NCBI GenBank assembly: GCA_040830545.1
Contig: JBFOMB010000046.1
Span: 1-44,859, forward strand
Length of the DNA stretch: 44,859 bases
Direction of reading: 5' to 3'
DNA from: HXMU1420-2 sp040830545
GTDB taxonomy: Bacteria; Pseudomonadota; Alphaproteobacteria; Rhodobacterales; Rhodobacteraceae
A program made the translations under genes and the position numbers. Shown piece after piece: positions 15,949 to 24,898 of this stretch. The stretch's first letter is position 1. Each line of letters begins with the position of its first letter. A model generated the notes under the pieces. It made no database searches, was not told the DNA's origin, and saw nothing but the letters and a program-made list of their open reading frames with translations.

Positions 15949-16000
15949 CGCCGCATGGCGGATCATGGTGCGACCCTCCTGCGGCAGACAGGAGGATCAT

Positions 16001-16477
16001 ATGGATACCACATCAATAAACGTGCGCGACGCGACACCGGCGGACTCGGATGCCCTGCTGGGCCTTGTGCACGAACTGGCGGCCCATCACGGGGACGTTG
16101 GTGAGCTGACGGCAGAGGGGTTGCGCCGCGATGCCTTTGGCGATGCGCCATGGGTGCAGGTTCTGGTGGCCGAGGCGGAGGATGGGCTGGTCGGCTACAC
16201 CGCATTGTCCCGCATCGGGCGGTTGCACTACGCTCAACGCGGATTGAACATGCACCACCTCTGCGTCAGCGCCGCCCATCGCGGGCAGGGTGTCGGTCAG
16301 GCGTTGGTTGCTGCCGCGCGGGACCGGGCGCAGGCCGAGGGCTGCATCTACATCACCGTTGGCACCGACCCCGACAACCTGCACGCCCAGGGCTTCTATC
16401 TGGCCAACGGATTCGAACGCCGCCCCAGCTACCCGCCGTATTTCGCGATGCAGGTGCAGGGCGAGGATATGAGTTGA
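16001..16477 (+). CDS. GNAT-family N-acetyltransferase
   Basis: This compact 158-residue GNAT has the classic pieces: VRDATPADSDALLGLVHEL at the N terminus, MHHLCVSAAHRGQGVGQALV as strand 4 plus the acetyl-CoA loop, and NLHAQGFYLANGFERRP as the closing motif. The start is fixed by a strong GGAGG at 15991 with good spacing to ATG 16001; an upstream in-frame ATG lacks this. A GMC oxidoreductase gene follows after 66 bases. The family includes aminoglycoside and diamine acetyltransferases, but nothing here fixes the substrate. Confidence 0.9.
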   Translation: MDTTSINVRDATPADSDALLGLVHELAAHHGDVGELTAEGLRRDAFGDAPWVQVLVAEAEDGLVGYTALSRIGRLHYAQRGLNMHHLCVSAAHRGQGVGQALVAAARDRAQAEGCIYITVGTDPDNLHAQGFYLANGFERRPSYPPYFAMQVQGEDMS

Positions 16478-16543
16478 CCCGACCCCACCGCTCCTGTCGA
16501 AGTGGCCGCACGGTCGATCCCGACCGGCACGGGGAGGACACGC

Positions 16544-18142
16544 GTGCGCGGCACATATGATTTCATCGTCGTTGGCGGCGGCTCTGCCGGATGTGTGGCC
16601 GCCGCTGCACTGGCGCGCGATGGGCAGCATTCGGTCGCATTGATCGAACAGGGTCCGCGCGACCGGTCGCCGTGGATACATATCCCCGCCACGCTGTTCC
16701 TGACCCACGGCCCCAAAACGGCCTATGCGGTGGCCAGCGACCCGGACGCGTCGCTGGACGGGCGGTCATTCCATGTGCCACAGGGCCGGGTCGTCGGCGG
16801 TGGGTCGTCGGTAAATGGCATGATCTACATGCGCGGGCAGGCGCAGGACTATGACGACTGGGAACAGGTGTTCGGGTGTACCGGGTGGTCCTACGCCGAT
16901 GTGCTGCCCGTCTTTCGCGCACAGGAAAACAATCAGCGGCTGGGGGGCGAGTTTCACGGGCAATCCGGGCCCTTGGTGGTGGACGACCCGGCCTATCGCC
17001 ACCCGCTGACCCAGCGCATCCTGCACGCCGCCCATCAGGTCGGCCTGCCCATGACGGACGACTTCAACGGGGCGCAGCAGGACGGCGCGGGCTGGTATCA
17101 GATCACGGCCTCGCGTGGGCGCCGCAAATCTGCGGCGGTCAGTTTTCTAAACCCGGTGTTGGGTCAGCCGAACCTGGACGTGCTGACCGGGGCGCAGGTT
17201 TCGCACATCGTGATCGAGAATCGACGGGCGACAGGCGTGGCCTTTGCCGACGAGACGGGTCAACGGGTCGTGCACGCGAACCGAGAGGTCATGATCACCG
17301 CAGGCAGTTTCCAAAGTCCGAAGCTGCTGATGCTCTCCGGCATTGGTCCGCGCGATATGCTGACCCGCAACGGCATCGACGTGATCGCCGACAGCCCCGA
17401 GGTTGGCGCGAACCTGCAGGATCACGTTGGCACACCGGTGACCGCGCGTATGTCGCAACCCATTGCGCTCTACCGTGAAAATGCGGGGCTCAAGGCCGTC
17501 CGCCACGGGCTGGAATACCTGTTTCTGCGCCGGGGGTTGCTCACCTCCAACCTGTTGGAGGCAGGCGCCTGCATTGACACCACCGGATCGGGCCGCCCGG
17601 ATGTGCAGTTCAATTTCAACCCGTTCGCCCCCGGTCCCCCCGGCACGCCACCACTGGACGAACACGCCTGTTCGGTTGTGCCCATGACCATGCGCCCGGC
17701 CTCGCGCGGGCGGGTTGTGCTGGCCTCGGCCAACCCAAGTGATTCACCACGCGTTCTGTCATCCGTGCTGGGCCACGAGGACGATATGGACACGCTGCGG
17801 CGGGGCGTGCGCATTGCCCGTGACATCCTGGATCAGGCCGACCTGAATGCCGTGATTGCCGAGGAAATCTGGCCCGGCAGCGGCGTGTCTTCGGCCATCG
17901 GATCGAACAACCTGGACGACGCGATCCGTGCGCAGGCGCGGACTATCTTTCACCCCTCTGGCACCTGTCGCATGGGGCCGGATGACAACGCTGTGGTGGA
18001 CGATCGTCTGCAGGTGCGGGGCGTGGACGGGCTGCGCGTGTGTGACTGTTCGATCATGCCTGCGCTGGTGTCAGGCAACACCAATGCGCCCACCATGATG
18101 ATTGCCGAACGGGCCGCGCGCTGGGCGCTGGACCATGCCTGA
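16544..18142 (+). CDS. GMC-family FAD-dependent alcohol oxidoreductase (choline dehydrogenase-like)
   Basis: This 532-residue flavoprotein oxidises an alcohol to the aldehyde. The FAD-binding VVGGGSAGCVAAAAL is near residue 8, GRVVGGGSSVNGMIYMRG is GMC signature 1, and GSFQSPKLLMLSGIGP is signature 2. The C-terminal HPSGTCRMG and GNTNAPTMM blocks supply the catalytic His and Asn. The GTG start is chosen because GGGGAGG lies seven bases upstream and the FAD motif begins promptly. The choline oxidation partner betB is absent, so the substrate may be another alcohol. A sulfatase follows 78 bases later, probably on the same transcript. Confidence 0.9.
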   Translation: MRGTYDFIVVGGGSAGCVAAAALARDGQHSVALIEQGPRDRSPWIHIPATLFLTHGPKTAYAVASDPDASLDGRSFHVPQGRVVGGGSSVNGMIYMRGQAQDYDDWEQVFGCTGWSYADVLPVFRAQENNQRLGGEFHGQSGPLVVDDPAYRHPLTQRILHAAHQVGLPMTDDFNGAQQDGAGWYQITASRGRRKSAAVSFLNPVLGQPNLDVLTGAQVSHIVIENRRATGVAFADETGQRVVHANREVMITAGSFQSPKLLMLSGIGPRDMLTRNGIDVIADSPEVGANLQDHVGTPVTARMSQPIALYRENAGLKAVRHGLEYLFLRRGLLTSNLLEAGACIDTTGSGRPDVQFNFNPFAPGPPGTPPLDEHACSVVPMTMRPASRGRVVLASANPSDSPRVLSSVLGHEDDMDTLRRGVRIARDILDQADLNAVIAEEIWPGSGVSSAIGSNNLDDAIRAQARTIFHPSGTCRMGPDDNAVVDDRLQVRGVDGLRVCDCSIMPALVSGNTNAPTMMIAERAARWALDHA

Positions 18143-18220
18143 TCACCGGAACCGCATTGTAGACGGCTGCCGCTTGCCACTAGACTTCGACACAAACGAC
18201 CTGACCGGACCGGAAGACCC

Positions 18221-19783
18221 ATGACCAAACCTGTGAATTTCCTCTACATCATGACCGACCAGCATCGCGCCGATTGGCTGGGCTGCGCCGGACATCCGGT
18301 GGTGAAGACGCCGAACATCGACGCGTTGGCGGCACGGGGCACCCGGTTTACCGATTTTCACGTGGCATCCCCGGTCTGCATGCCGAATCGCGCGGCCTTC
18401 ATGACGGGTCGCTATCCAACCACCAACGGGATGCGGTTCAACGGCGGGCGGCTGTCCCTGCGCGCCAATACCTTTGTCGACGTGCTGCGCGCGGGCGGGT
18501 ACCGCACGGCGCTGCTGGGCAAAAGCCATCTGCAAACCATGACCGCAGATCAGCCGCATGACTGGCAGGACCCCAAGGACGCGCCCATCCCCGAGGCCTG
18601 GAAGCCCGAGGACGGCGACTACCTGAACGAAGAGCCCCACCGCTATCAAAGCGCTGAGCGGTTCGAACCGGAAACGCCCTATTATGGCTTTGACGAGGTC
18701 GATCTGGTCACGATGCACGGCGCGTTCTGCGGGGGGCACTACCTGCAATGGTTGCGGGACAAACACCCAGACTGGCAGGAACTCCGCGATCCGGCCAACC
18801 AGCTGCCGCACGACTACACCTGCCCGCAGGCGATCCGAACAAAACTGCCCGAAGACAGTTATCCAACCGCCTATGTGCGCGACCGGGCCAAGGATTATTT
18901 GCGGGCCAATGCCAACAACGACCAGCCGCTGTTCACCTTCGTATCCTTCCCGGACCCGCACCATCCCTTTACTCCTCCGGGCAAATACTGGGACATGTAC
19001 AGCCCCGATGATTTCGAAATCCCCAATCGCTTTGAGGACCACGAAAACCCGCCCCCGCCACTAACGGCCTGTCGCAAGGACCTGCTGGCCAATGCCCTGC
19101 CCGAGGCAAGGACCACCGCCCAAATGGTATCCGACCAGCATGTGCGTGAGGCCATGGCGCTGAGCGCAGGTATGATCACCATGATCGACGACGCCATTGG
19201 GGAAATCATCGCGGTGCTGGAAGAAACCGGGCAACTGGACAACACGGTGATCATCTTCAACTCCGACCACGGGGATTATCTGGGTGATTTCAACCTGTTG
19301 CTCAAAGGCCCGTGGATGAGCGAAACAATCACCAAAGTGCCTATGATCTGGGCCGATCCTACCGCTCCAGAACCCGCGATCCGGGACGATCTGGGATCGA
19401 CGCTGGACATGGCACCCACAATCCTCGAACGCGCGGGGATCACGCCCTATGTCGGCATGCAGGGGCGCAGCCTTTTGGGACAGGTCGGCGGAACGCTGCC
19501 GGATCGCGACACCCTGATGGTCGAATACAATGACGGGTTCGCGCGCATGGGCTTTGACAGCCCGGCCCGCGTGCGTGGGTTGCTGACCGAAGACTGGCGA
19601 CTGGTCGTCTATCGCGATCAGGATTGGGGCGAGCTTTATGATCGCAGGAACGACCCGCTGAATCTGCGCAACCGGTGGGACGACACAGATTGCGCGGGGA
19701 CCAAGGCGCAGTTGATGGAATCCCTGACCCACCACCTGATCGCCATGATGGACGACAGTCCACGCGCGGATCGTCCGGCATGA
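18221..19783 (+). CDS. Type I sulfatase / phosphonate monoester hydrolase-like enzyme
   Basis: This 520-residue alkaline-phosphatase-superfamily hydrolase has the formylglycine site CMPNR (Cys53, Pro55, Arg57), which fits the core C-X-P-X-R with Met at the position usually Ser or Ala. Metal-site residues include Asp13 in YIMTDQHR and the later NSDHGDYLGD block. No signal peptide is visible, so it is probably cytoplasmic. It would cleave sulfate or phosphonate esters; maturation needs a formylglycine-generating enzyme, which is not in this window. Location after a GMC oxidoreductase suggests a joint pathway on a sulfated or phosphonylated alcohol, which is inference. Confidence 0.88.
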   Translation: MTKPVNFLYIMTDQHRADWLGCAGHPVVKTPNIDALAARGTRFTDFHVASPVCMPNRAAFMTGRYPTTNGMRFNGGRLSLRANTFVDVLRAGGYRTALLGKSHLQTMTADQPHDWQDPKDAPIPEAWKPEDGDYLNEEPHRYQSAERFEPETPYYGFDEVDLVTMHGAFCGGHYLQWLRDKHPDWQELRDPANQLPHDYTCPQAIRTKLPEDSYPTAYVRDRAKDYLRANANNDQPLFTFVSFPDPHHPFTPPGKYWDMYSPDDFEIPNRFEDHENPPPPLTACRKDLLANALPEARTTAQMVSDQHVREAMALSAGMITMIDDAIGEIIAVLEETGQLDNTVIIFNSDHGDYLGDFNLLLKGPWMSETITKVPMIWADPTAPEPAIRDDLGSTLDMAPTILERAGITPYVGMQGRSLLGQVGGTLPDRDTLMVEYNDGFARMGFDSPARVRGLLTEDWRLVVYRDQDWGELYDRRNDPLNLRNRWDDTDCAGTKAQLMESLTHHLIAMMDDSPRADRPA

Positions 19784-19817
19784 TCCCGGCGCGGGCAGTC
19801 CCGCGCCGGGGTCGGGC

Positions 19818-20873
19818 TCAGTTGGCGGCCAGCGTTTCTGACGGCAAAGGCGCGTCGGGGCGGATCAGACCTTCGCCCCGCAGGTCCGACCACAGGCCGT
19901 CGGGTATCACGCGCTCCAGAATTGCAACGTTTGCGTTCACCTCTGCCGCGTTAACGGCACCCGGGATCACGGTTTTTACCGCCGGGTGACCAAAGACGAA
20001 CTGCAATGCCGCCTCGATCAGACGCACGTCGTGGGCGGTACACACCGCCTCGATTTTGCGCACGCGGTCCAGAATATCCTCTGGCGCATCGGCGTAGTTG
20101 TATTTTGCGCCCTCAATCGGGCCGGTTGCCAGAATGCCAGAATTGTAAGGCCCGCCCAGAATGATGCCCACGTCACGCTCCACACAGAGCGGCAGGAAAC
20201 TTTCCAGCGCCTCCTGTTCCAGCAGCGTATAACGCCCGGCCAGCAGGAAGCAGTCAAAGTCGCCCAGACCCATCAGTTTCTGGCAGACTTCCCATTCGTT
20301 CACACCCGCCCCGATGGCCGCAATCTCTCCCGCGCTGCGCAGTTCGTCCAGCGCGCGATAGCCGCCTTCTTCCATCAGCTCGCGCACCTTTTCGTCGCTG
20401 ACCTCGCGGCTGCCGCCATGGCTGAACGCGTCCACGTCATGCACCAGCAGCACGTCGGCATTGGCGACCCCGATCCGCTCGCGGCTGGCCTCGTAGGACC
20501 GCATCACCCCGTCATAGGTGTAGTCGTATACGATCCGCTTCTGTGGCACGTCCACGAAGGCCTCGGGTGTCACCTCATGCGGTTCACAATCGACCAGGAT
20601 GCGACCGACCTTGGTTGACAGCTGGATGTTGTCGCGCCCGAACCGGTCAATCGCCACACCGAACCGCCCTTCGGAACGGCCAAGGCCATATTGTGGAGCA
20701 GTGTCAAAGAAACGGATGCCCGCGTCATAAGCGGCCTGCAACGCGGCCTGGGCGTCCTCTTCGCTGACTTTGCGGAACAGATTGCCCAGCGGCGCGCCCC
20801 CAAACCCCATGCGGGTCAGGGTCACGGGCCGCGCGGTGCGGTTGTTCAATAGGGTTGTATCACTGGCTTTCAT
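19818..20873 (-). CDS. Aldo/keto reductase (aldose/L-fucose dehydrogenase-like), copy 1
   Basis: In this 351-residue TIM-barrel oxidoreductase the catalytic tetrad is visible: Asp57 and Tyr62 (DTAPQYGLG), Lys88 (STKVG) and His145 (VLLVHDVD). The insert VDVPQKRIVYDYTYDGVMRS is shared with bacterial D-threo-aldose/L-fucose 1-dehydrogenases. It closely resembles the gene product at 25835-26860, including NSGILATGP and APEDILDRV, so the two are paralogs. It is a single gene, convergent with the sulfatase. The start MKASDTT is preferred over one 16 codons upstream on family length. Confidence 0.9.
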   Translation of the reverse strand: MKASDTTLLNNRTARPVTLTRMGFGGAPLGNLFRKVSEEDAQAALQAAYDAGIRFFDTAPQYGLGRSEGRFGVAIDRFGRDNIQLSTKVGRILVDCEPHEVTPEAFVDVPQKRIVYDYTYDGVMRSYEASRERIGVANADVLLVHDVDAFSHGGSREVSDEKVRELMEEGGYRALDELRSAGEIAAIGAGVNEWEVCQKLMGLGDFDCFLLAGRYTLLEQEALESFLPLCVERDVGIILGGPYNSGILATGPIEGAKYNYADAPEDILDRVRKIEAVCTAHDVRLIEAALQFVFGHPAVKTVIPGAVNAAEVNANVAILERVIPDGLWSDLRGEGLIRPDAPLPSETLAAN

Positions 20874-21002
20874 CGTCGTCTCGCTGTCAGGTATCCGGGT
20901 TGCGGCTGTTCCGTGGCGCATGGGTCAGAGCGCGGTGTCGGGGTGTGGACTCGTGCTGCGGTACAATCTTCCCTGCCCAGGGATTTCGTCACGCCCCCTG
21001 AC

Positions 21003-21030
21003 ATGTTAGTTGGTGTGGTGGGATTGTCAA
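21003..21030 (-). promoter_or_regulatory. Candidate promoter for aldo/keto reductase copy 1
   Basis: Minus-strand TTGACA, a 16-base spacer and TAACAT lie about 130 bases before the gene. The -35 box is a perfect consensus. The rest of the 323-base gap 20874-21196 shows no gene; it is visibly richer in A and T than its surroundings. Confidence 0.45.
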
Positions 21031-21196
21031 ATGTTGGCCACACCGGAATTGAGTGACATCACCGGGATGTGAGGGCGGGCATGGCAGCAGCCTGCCTGTT
21101 CCCAAAAATCCATTTTGATGTTAGCCAATACCGACTGCGAAGTATTCAAATTGACTGTCTAGAGCAGCCCTTGAAACCTTTTGCTGCTGGAATGCA

Positions 21197-22231
21197 ATGA
21201 CCTCGATACCAAACCGGATGAAAGCGGCTGTGTGTACGGCGCCGGGCGCGCCTTTGGTCCTGAAAGATGTGCCGGTTCCAAAACCGGGCCCGGGACAATT
21301 GCTGGTGAAACTGGAATCCTGTGGCATCTGCCATTCTGATCTTCACCTGCGCGACGAACCGCTGCCGGCAGAGTTCTACCCGCGTATTTTCGGCCACGAA
21401 GGCATCGGGCACGTTGTTGCTTTCGGAGACGGGGTGGCTTCACCTGCCCTTGGCACACGCGTTGGCCTGCCTTGGTTGTTTGAGACCTGCCTTGATTGCG
21501 GCCCCTGTCACACCGGCGCTGAAAACTATTGTCCCGATCAGTCCGCACGCGGCGTTGAACACAACGGCGCCTTTGCGGAATTCGCCCTGTTGGAAAGCTC
21601 ATTTGCAGTTGAAATCCCGCAAGGGATCGATCCGCTTCGTGGCGGCCCGCTGCTCTGTGCTGGGTTGACCGCATGGAGCGCCTTGAAACGCTCCAAGCTG
21701 AGGCCCGGTGACAACGTTCTGATCATCGGCGCGGGCGGTTTGGGTCAATATGCTGTCCTCATCGCGAAATCCCGCGGCGCGCGGGTCATCGTGGTGGATC
21801 AGGACCCGTCCAAGCTGCAGACCGCATTGGGGCTTGGGGCCGATTTGACCATCCTTGCGGGCCCCCAGGCCGGTCAAGCGATCAGGCAGGCTGGCGGTGC
21901 CGATGTCACGTTGAATTTTGCCCCGTCGCCAGCCGTCTGGCCCACGATCTGCGAGGCAACCAACCCGCTGAGCGATGTGGTGTTGATTGCCCTTGTGAAC
22001 GCCGCCATGCCGCTGGAAGCACTTTGGTTGATTGACGGCGGCCACCGCGTCTTTGGCTCTTCTGTCGGTACCAGACAGGATCTGCGGGATTTTCTTGAAT
22101 TCGCCACACAAAACCCTTTGGCCGTCGATGTAGAGGCCATACCCCTGAGCGCAGCGAACGCAGCGTTGGACCGGCTCAAGACCGGCGATGTTGTCGGCAG
22201 ACTGGCCATTGATTTTCGCCTGCCGCACTAA
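21197..22231 (+). CDS. Zinc-dependent alcohol dehydrogenase (MDR family, AdhP-like)
   Basis: This 344-residue NAD(P)-linked medium-chain dehydrogenase has catalytic zinc ligands Cys42 (SCGICHSD) and His67-Glu68 (GHEGIG). The structural zinc lobe is complete with Cys98, Cys101, Cys104 and Cys112. The Rossmann motif is LIIGAGGLGQYAV, followed by the acidic end VVDQDPSK, which favours NAD. Internal Met8 is a possible alternative start. It stands alone, in DNA that looks somewhat lower in GC than the neighbours, so recent acquisition is possible. The regulator on the far side (LysR) points away from it. Substrate is likely a primary alcohol or aldehyde. Confidence 0.92.
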   Translation: MTSIPNRMKAAVCTAPGAPLVLKDVPVPKPGPGQLLVKLESCGICHSDLHLRDEPLPAEFYPRIFGHEGIGHVVAFGDGVASPALGTRVGLPWLFETCLDCGPCHTGAENYCPDQSARGVEHNGAFAEFALLESSFAVEIPQGIDPLRGGPLLCAGLTAWSALKRSKLRPGDNVLIIGAGGLGQYAVLIAKSRGARVIVVDQDPSKLQTALGLGADLTILAGPQAGQAIRQAGGADVTLNFAPSPAVWPTICEATNPLSDVVLIALVNAAMPLEALWLIDGGHRVFGSSVGTRQDLRDFLEFATQNPLAVDVEAIPLSAANAALDRLKTGDVVGRLAIDFRLPH

Positions 22232-22326
22232 CGCTTCTTTCGAGGGTCCGCTGAGCTGTGACACTGGGCTCAAGCGCACCATTTGAAAGAATTGTGAGCA
22301 GCCAAGGTATTCGCCTGCCCCCCAAC

Positions 22327-22356
22327 AAAAAAAAGCCCCGCGCCAGGGCGCGGGGC
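22327..22356 (-). terminator. Rho-independent terminator of the LysR gene
   Basis: Read on the minus strand, a nine-to-ten-base GC stem (GCCCCGCGC with GCGCGGGGC) is followed by eight T residues. It lies 33 bases after the LysR stop. This is the cleanest terminator in the window. Confidence 0.9.
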
Positions 22357-22388
22357 AGGTTGGTTGCCAAGGGAGCAACATGAAAGCT

Positions 22389-23294
22389 TTACCAGTCGTT
22401 GGGTCCTTTTTCGGCAAAGGCGTGGACCAGGAAGTCGATGAAGGCGCGGACCTTGGGCTGGGTGAACCGGCCCGGCGGGTAGACCGCGTAGATGCCCTGC
22501 GTTTCGTTCGGCAGGCTGGGCATGGCGTCCTGCACCAGCCCCTCGGCCATCGCCTCGGCATAGAGGTAGCTGGGCAGATACGCGATCCCCAGGCCGGAGA
22601 TTGCGGCGTTCAGCAGGGATTGCCCGTCATTCACGCTCAGCCAGCCAGCGGTGCGCACCTGACGCTTTTCGCCTGAGGGCGCAGTCAGTTTCCAGACGTT
22701 GCCGCTGGACTGGTTGGAATAATGCAGCAACTTGTGCTCGTTCAGATCGTCGATCTTTTCGGGGCGGCCGAATTCCTCGAAATAGGACGGGCTTGCGATC
22801 ATACGCTTGGACGTTTCCGTCAGCTTGCGCGCCCGCAGCGTGCTGTCTTCCAGCTCGCCAATCCGGATCGCCATGTCGAAACCTTCCGAGATCAGTTCGA
22901 CGTAGCGGTTGTTCAGCACCATGTTCACGGTGATGTCCGGGAAGTCGTTCAGGAAATCCGACAGGACCGGCGACAGGTGGTTGACCCCAAAATCCGTCGC
23001 CACGCTGATACGCAGCAGGCCCGAAGGCGCAGATTGCATTGAGGTCACCAGCGCGTCAGCCTCGCCCGCGTCATTCAGAACGCGGCGGGCCCGGTCATAA
23101 TAGGCCAAACCGATTTCGGTTGGCGACACCCGGCGGGTTGTGCGGTTCAACAGCCGTGCGCCCAGCCGTGCCTCAAGGGACGAGACATGCTTGGACACTG
23201 CGGATTTCGAAATGCCCATCTTGCGGGCCGCATCCGTAAATCCGCCTTGGTCCACGACCGTGGCGAAGGCTTCCATTTCGGTCAGTCTATCCAT
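22389..23294 (-). CDS. LysR-family transcriptional regulator
   Basis: This 301-residue DNA-binding regulator has an N-terminal winged helix at residues about 3-60, with FTDAARKMGISKSAVSKHVSSLEARLG. The type 2 periplasmic-binding-like effector domain begins near SGLLRISVATDFG. The form resembles the DsdC/CrgA-like group that regulates divergent metabolic genes, but here the neighbours on either side face other directions, so the target is not evident. It ends in a strong terminator and starts 154 bases downstream of an ArsR-type gene on the same strand; that gap probably holds its own promoter. Confidence 0.93.
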   Translation of the reverse strand: MDRLTEMEAFATVVDQGGFTDAARKMGISKSAVSKHVSSLEARLGARLLNRTTRRVSPTEIGLAYYDRARRVLNDAGEADALVTSMQSAPSGLLRISVATDFGVNHLSPVLSDFLNDFPDITVNMVLNNRYVELISEGFDMAIRIGELEDSTLRARKLTETSKRMIASPSYFEEFGRPEKIDDLNEHKLLHYSNQSSGNVWKLTAPSGEKRQVRTAGWLSVNDGQSLLNAAISGLGIAYLPSYLYAEAMAEGLVQDAMPSLPNETQGIYAVYPPGRFTQPKVRAFIDFLVHAFAEKGPNDW

Positions 23295-23448
23295 GCCCGA
23301 TCCTTTTTGTTTCTTTGCCGACCTCGGTTATCCGGGCCAAAAGAGGCAGGAACGGGGCGTGGGTGGGATAATATCGGGGATTTGCCGTGATCGTTTTGCG
23401 CCGGGAAACTTGGAAACAGTGCGGAAACAAACGATCCGGCCGGCGCAG

Positions 23449-24129
23449 TTACGCCATGAATGCCTCAGCAAAGGCGCGTTTGCCCGCGTCCGAAAACAGG
23501 ATGGCCCGGCTGTTTTCCGCGCGCCGCGCCCAGCCATGTTCCAGCATGCGGGTCAACATCGCGCGGCCCAGTTTACCAGCCAGATGCGATTCACGCGCGC
23601 TCCAATCCAGGCATTCCCGGCACATCGGCGCGCGATTGCGTTTCAGGTCATCCAACGCCACACCGAACGTTTCGACAAAATGTGTGCCCTCTGGGGTCAG
23701 TGTGATGTCATTGGGCCCGACATGGAAAAACCCGCGCTGTCGCATGGACCGGAACATGGTCACGCCACGTTCGCCCGCCAGATGGTTGTAACACACCCGC
23801 GCCTCGCGCAGGGCCGCGTCGCGGGGGCCGGTTCGGGTGCGCAGGTGTCCCTGCCCGGCGGCAAGGCCCATCAACCCTTCCAGCGTGTGCGCCTCCTCTT
23901 CCCCGGATAGCGTATAATAACGGTGCCGCCCGGACGGGCGCTGTACGATCAACCCACCATCCATCAGTTTCTTCAGGTGGGAACTGGCCGTTTGCGGCGT
24001 CACTCCGGCCTCGCCCGACAGTTCTGTCGCGGTCAGCGCCTTTCCCGACATCAATGCCGTCAGGATGTTGGCGCGGGCAGGGTCGCCGATCAGCGCGGCG
24101 ATGCGCACAATGTCAGGGCCGTCCTTCAT
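23449..24129 (-). CDS. ArsR-family winged-helix regulator with C-terminal extension
   Basis: In this 226-residue protein residues about 5-75 form the ArsR-type winged helix (LIGDPARANILTALMSGKALTATELS, then TPQTASSHLKKLMDGGLI). The remaining about 140 residues are an extension with two cysteines, CRECLDW, in a distinct C-terminal domain; metal or redox sensing by them is possible but unproven. It is divergent from a NIPSNAP/ABM-monooxygenase pair 71 bases away, which is the likely target. The inverted repeat at 24132-24147 touches its own start region, suggesting autoregulation. Confidence 0.88.
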   Translation of the reverse strand: MKDGPDIVRIAALIGDPARANILTALMSGKALTATELSGEAGVTPQTASSHLKKLMDGGLIVQRPSGRHRYYTLSGEEEAHTLEGLMGLAAGQGHLRTRTGPRDAALREARVCYNHLAGERGVTMFRSMRQRGFFHVGPNDITLTPEGTHFVETFGVALDDLKRNRAPMCRECLDWSARESHLAGKLGRAMLTRMLEHGWARRAENSRAILFSDAGKRAFAEAFMA

Positions 24130-24131
24130 AG

Positions 24132-24147
24132 TTCGATCATAGTCGAA
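24132..24147. promoter_or_regulatory. Candidate ArsR operator
   Basis: TTCGA and TCGAA flank six bases, just two bases upstream of the ArsR-type start and within the 71-base divergent region. Position and symmetry fit an operator for the regulator. Confidence 0.45.
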
Positions 24148-24200
24148 GCATACACGCCCTGCAACGCGCTATGTCCGGTGCAGAAAACCGGAGGCACATC

Positions 24201-24548
24201 ATGCTCACTTGTATCATCAAATATCACATCGACCCGACCAAACGGGACCAGTTCTGCCAATATGCCCGCAACTGGGGGCAGGCCATTCCGCGCTGTGGTG
24301 CGGACCTGATTGGCTACTATGCCCCACACGAAGGATCCTCAACGCTGGCCTACGGCATCTACAACATTCCCAGCCTCGCAGACTACGAAGCCTATCGCGC
24401 CCGACTGACCAACGATCCGCTGGGACAGGAGAATTATGCCTTTGCCCAGTCTCAGAAGTTCCTCTTGCGCGAAGAACGCACCTGGCTCAAGCTCGCCTCC
24501 GGCCCGCATGCAGCGGTCCAACAACATCCAAGCGGAGAGCCAACATGA
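24201..24548 (+). CDS. NIPSNAP-family protein
   Basis: This 115-residue ferredoxin-like alpha/beta-barrel protein has the features LTCIIKYHIDPTKRDQFCQYARNW and GADLIGYYAPHEGSSTLAYGIYNIPSLADYEAYRARL, typical of NIPSNAP domains, which are related to dimeric ABM monooxygenases. GGAGG lies before ATG 24201. Its stop overlaps the next gene's start as ATGA, so the two products are made together and may form a heteromer. The molecular function of bacterial NIPSNAPs is poorly defined. Confidence 0.9.
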   Translation: MLTCIIKYHIDPTKRDQFCQYARNWGQAIPRCGADLIGYYAPHEGSSTLAYGIYNIPSLADYEAYRARLTNDPLGQENYAFAQSQKFLLREERTWLKLASGPHAAVQQHPSGEPT

Positions 24549-24889
24549 TCGCCGTCATATTCGAAGTGACCCCCGCCGAGGGCCGCAAGGACGACTACCT
24601 CGACATCGCCGCCACCATGCGGCCCCTGGTGGAACAGGTCGAAGGGTTCATTTCGGTGGAGCGGTTTCAAAGCCTGACCAACCCGGACAAGCTGCTGTCG
24701 CTGTCCTACTTCGAAGACGAAGCAGCGGTGCAGCGCTGGCGCGAGCTGTCCCAACACCGCGCGGCGCAGTCAAAGGGTCGCGATGGCATCTTCAGCGGTT
24801 ACCGGATCAAGGTGCTGCAGGTTCTGCGCGACTACGGCATGAACGACCGCGCAGAAGCCCCGGCGGACAGCCGCGCCTTGCACGACTGA
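24545..24889 (+). CDS. Antibiotic-biosynthesis-monooxygenase (ABM) domain protein
   Basis: This 114-residue single-domain protein with the ferredoxin-like ABM fold begins MIAVIFEVTPAEGRKDDYLDIAATMRPLVEQVEGFISVERF. It continues with LLSLSYFEDEAAVQRWRELSQHRAAQSKGRDGIF, both diagnostic for the family. Members range from quinol monooxygenases (YgiN) and haem-degrading enzymes to proteins of unknown role, and nothing here chooses between them. It is coupled to the upstream NIPSNAP gene and likely controlled by the divergent ArsR-type regulator. Confidence 0.9.
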   Translation: MIAVIFEVTPAEGRKDDYLDIAATMRPLVEQVEGFISVERFQSLTNPDKLLSLSYFEDEAAVQRWRELSQHRAAQSKGRDGIFSGYRIKVLQVLRDYGMNDRAEAPADSRALHD

Positions 24890-24898
24890 TCCTGGTTT

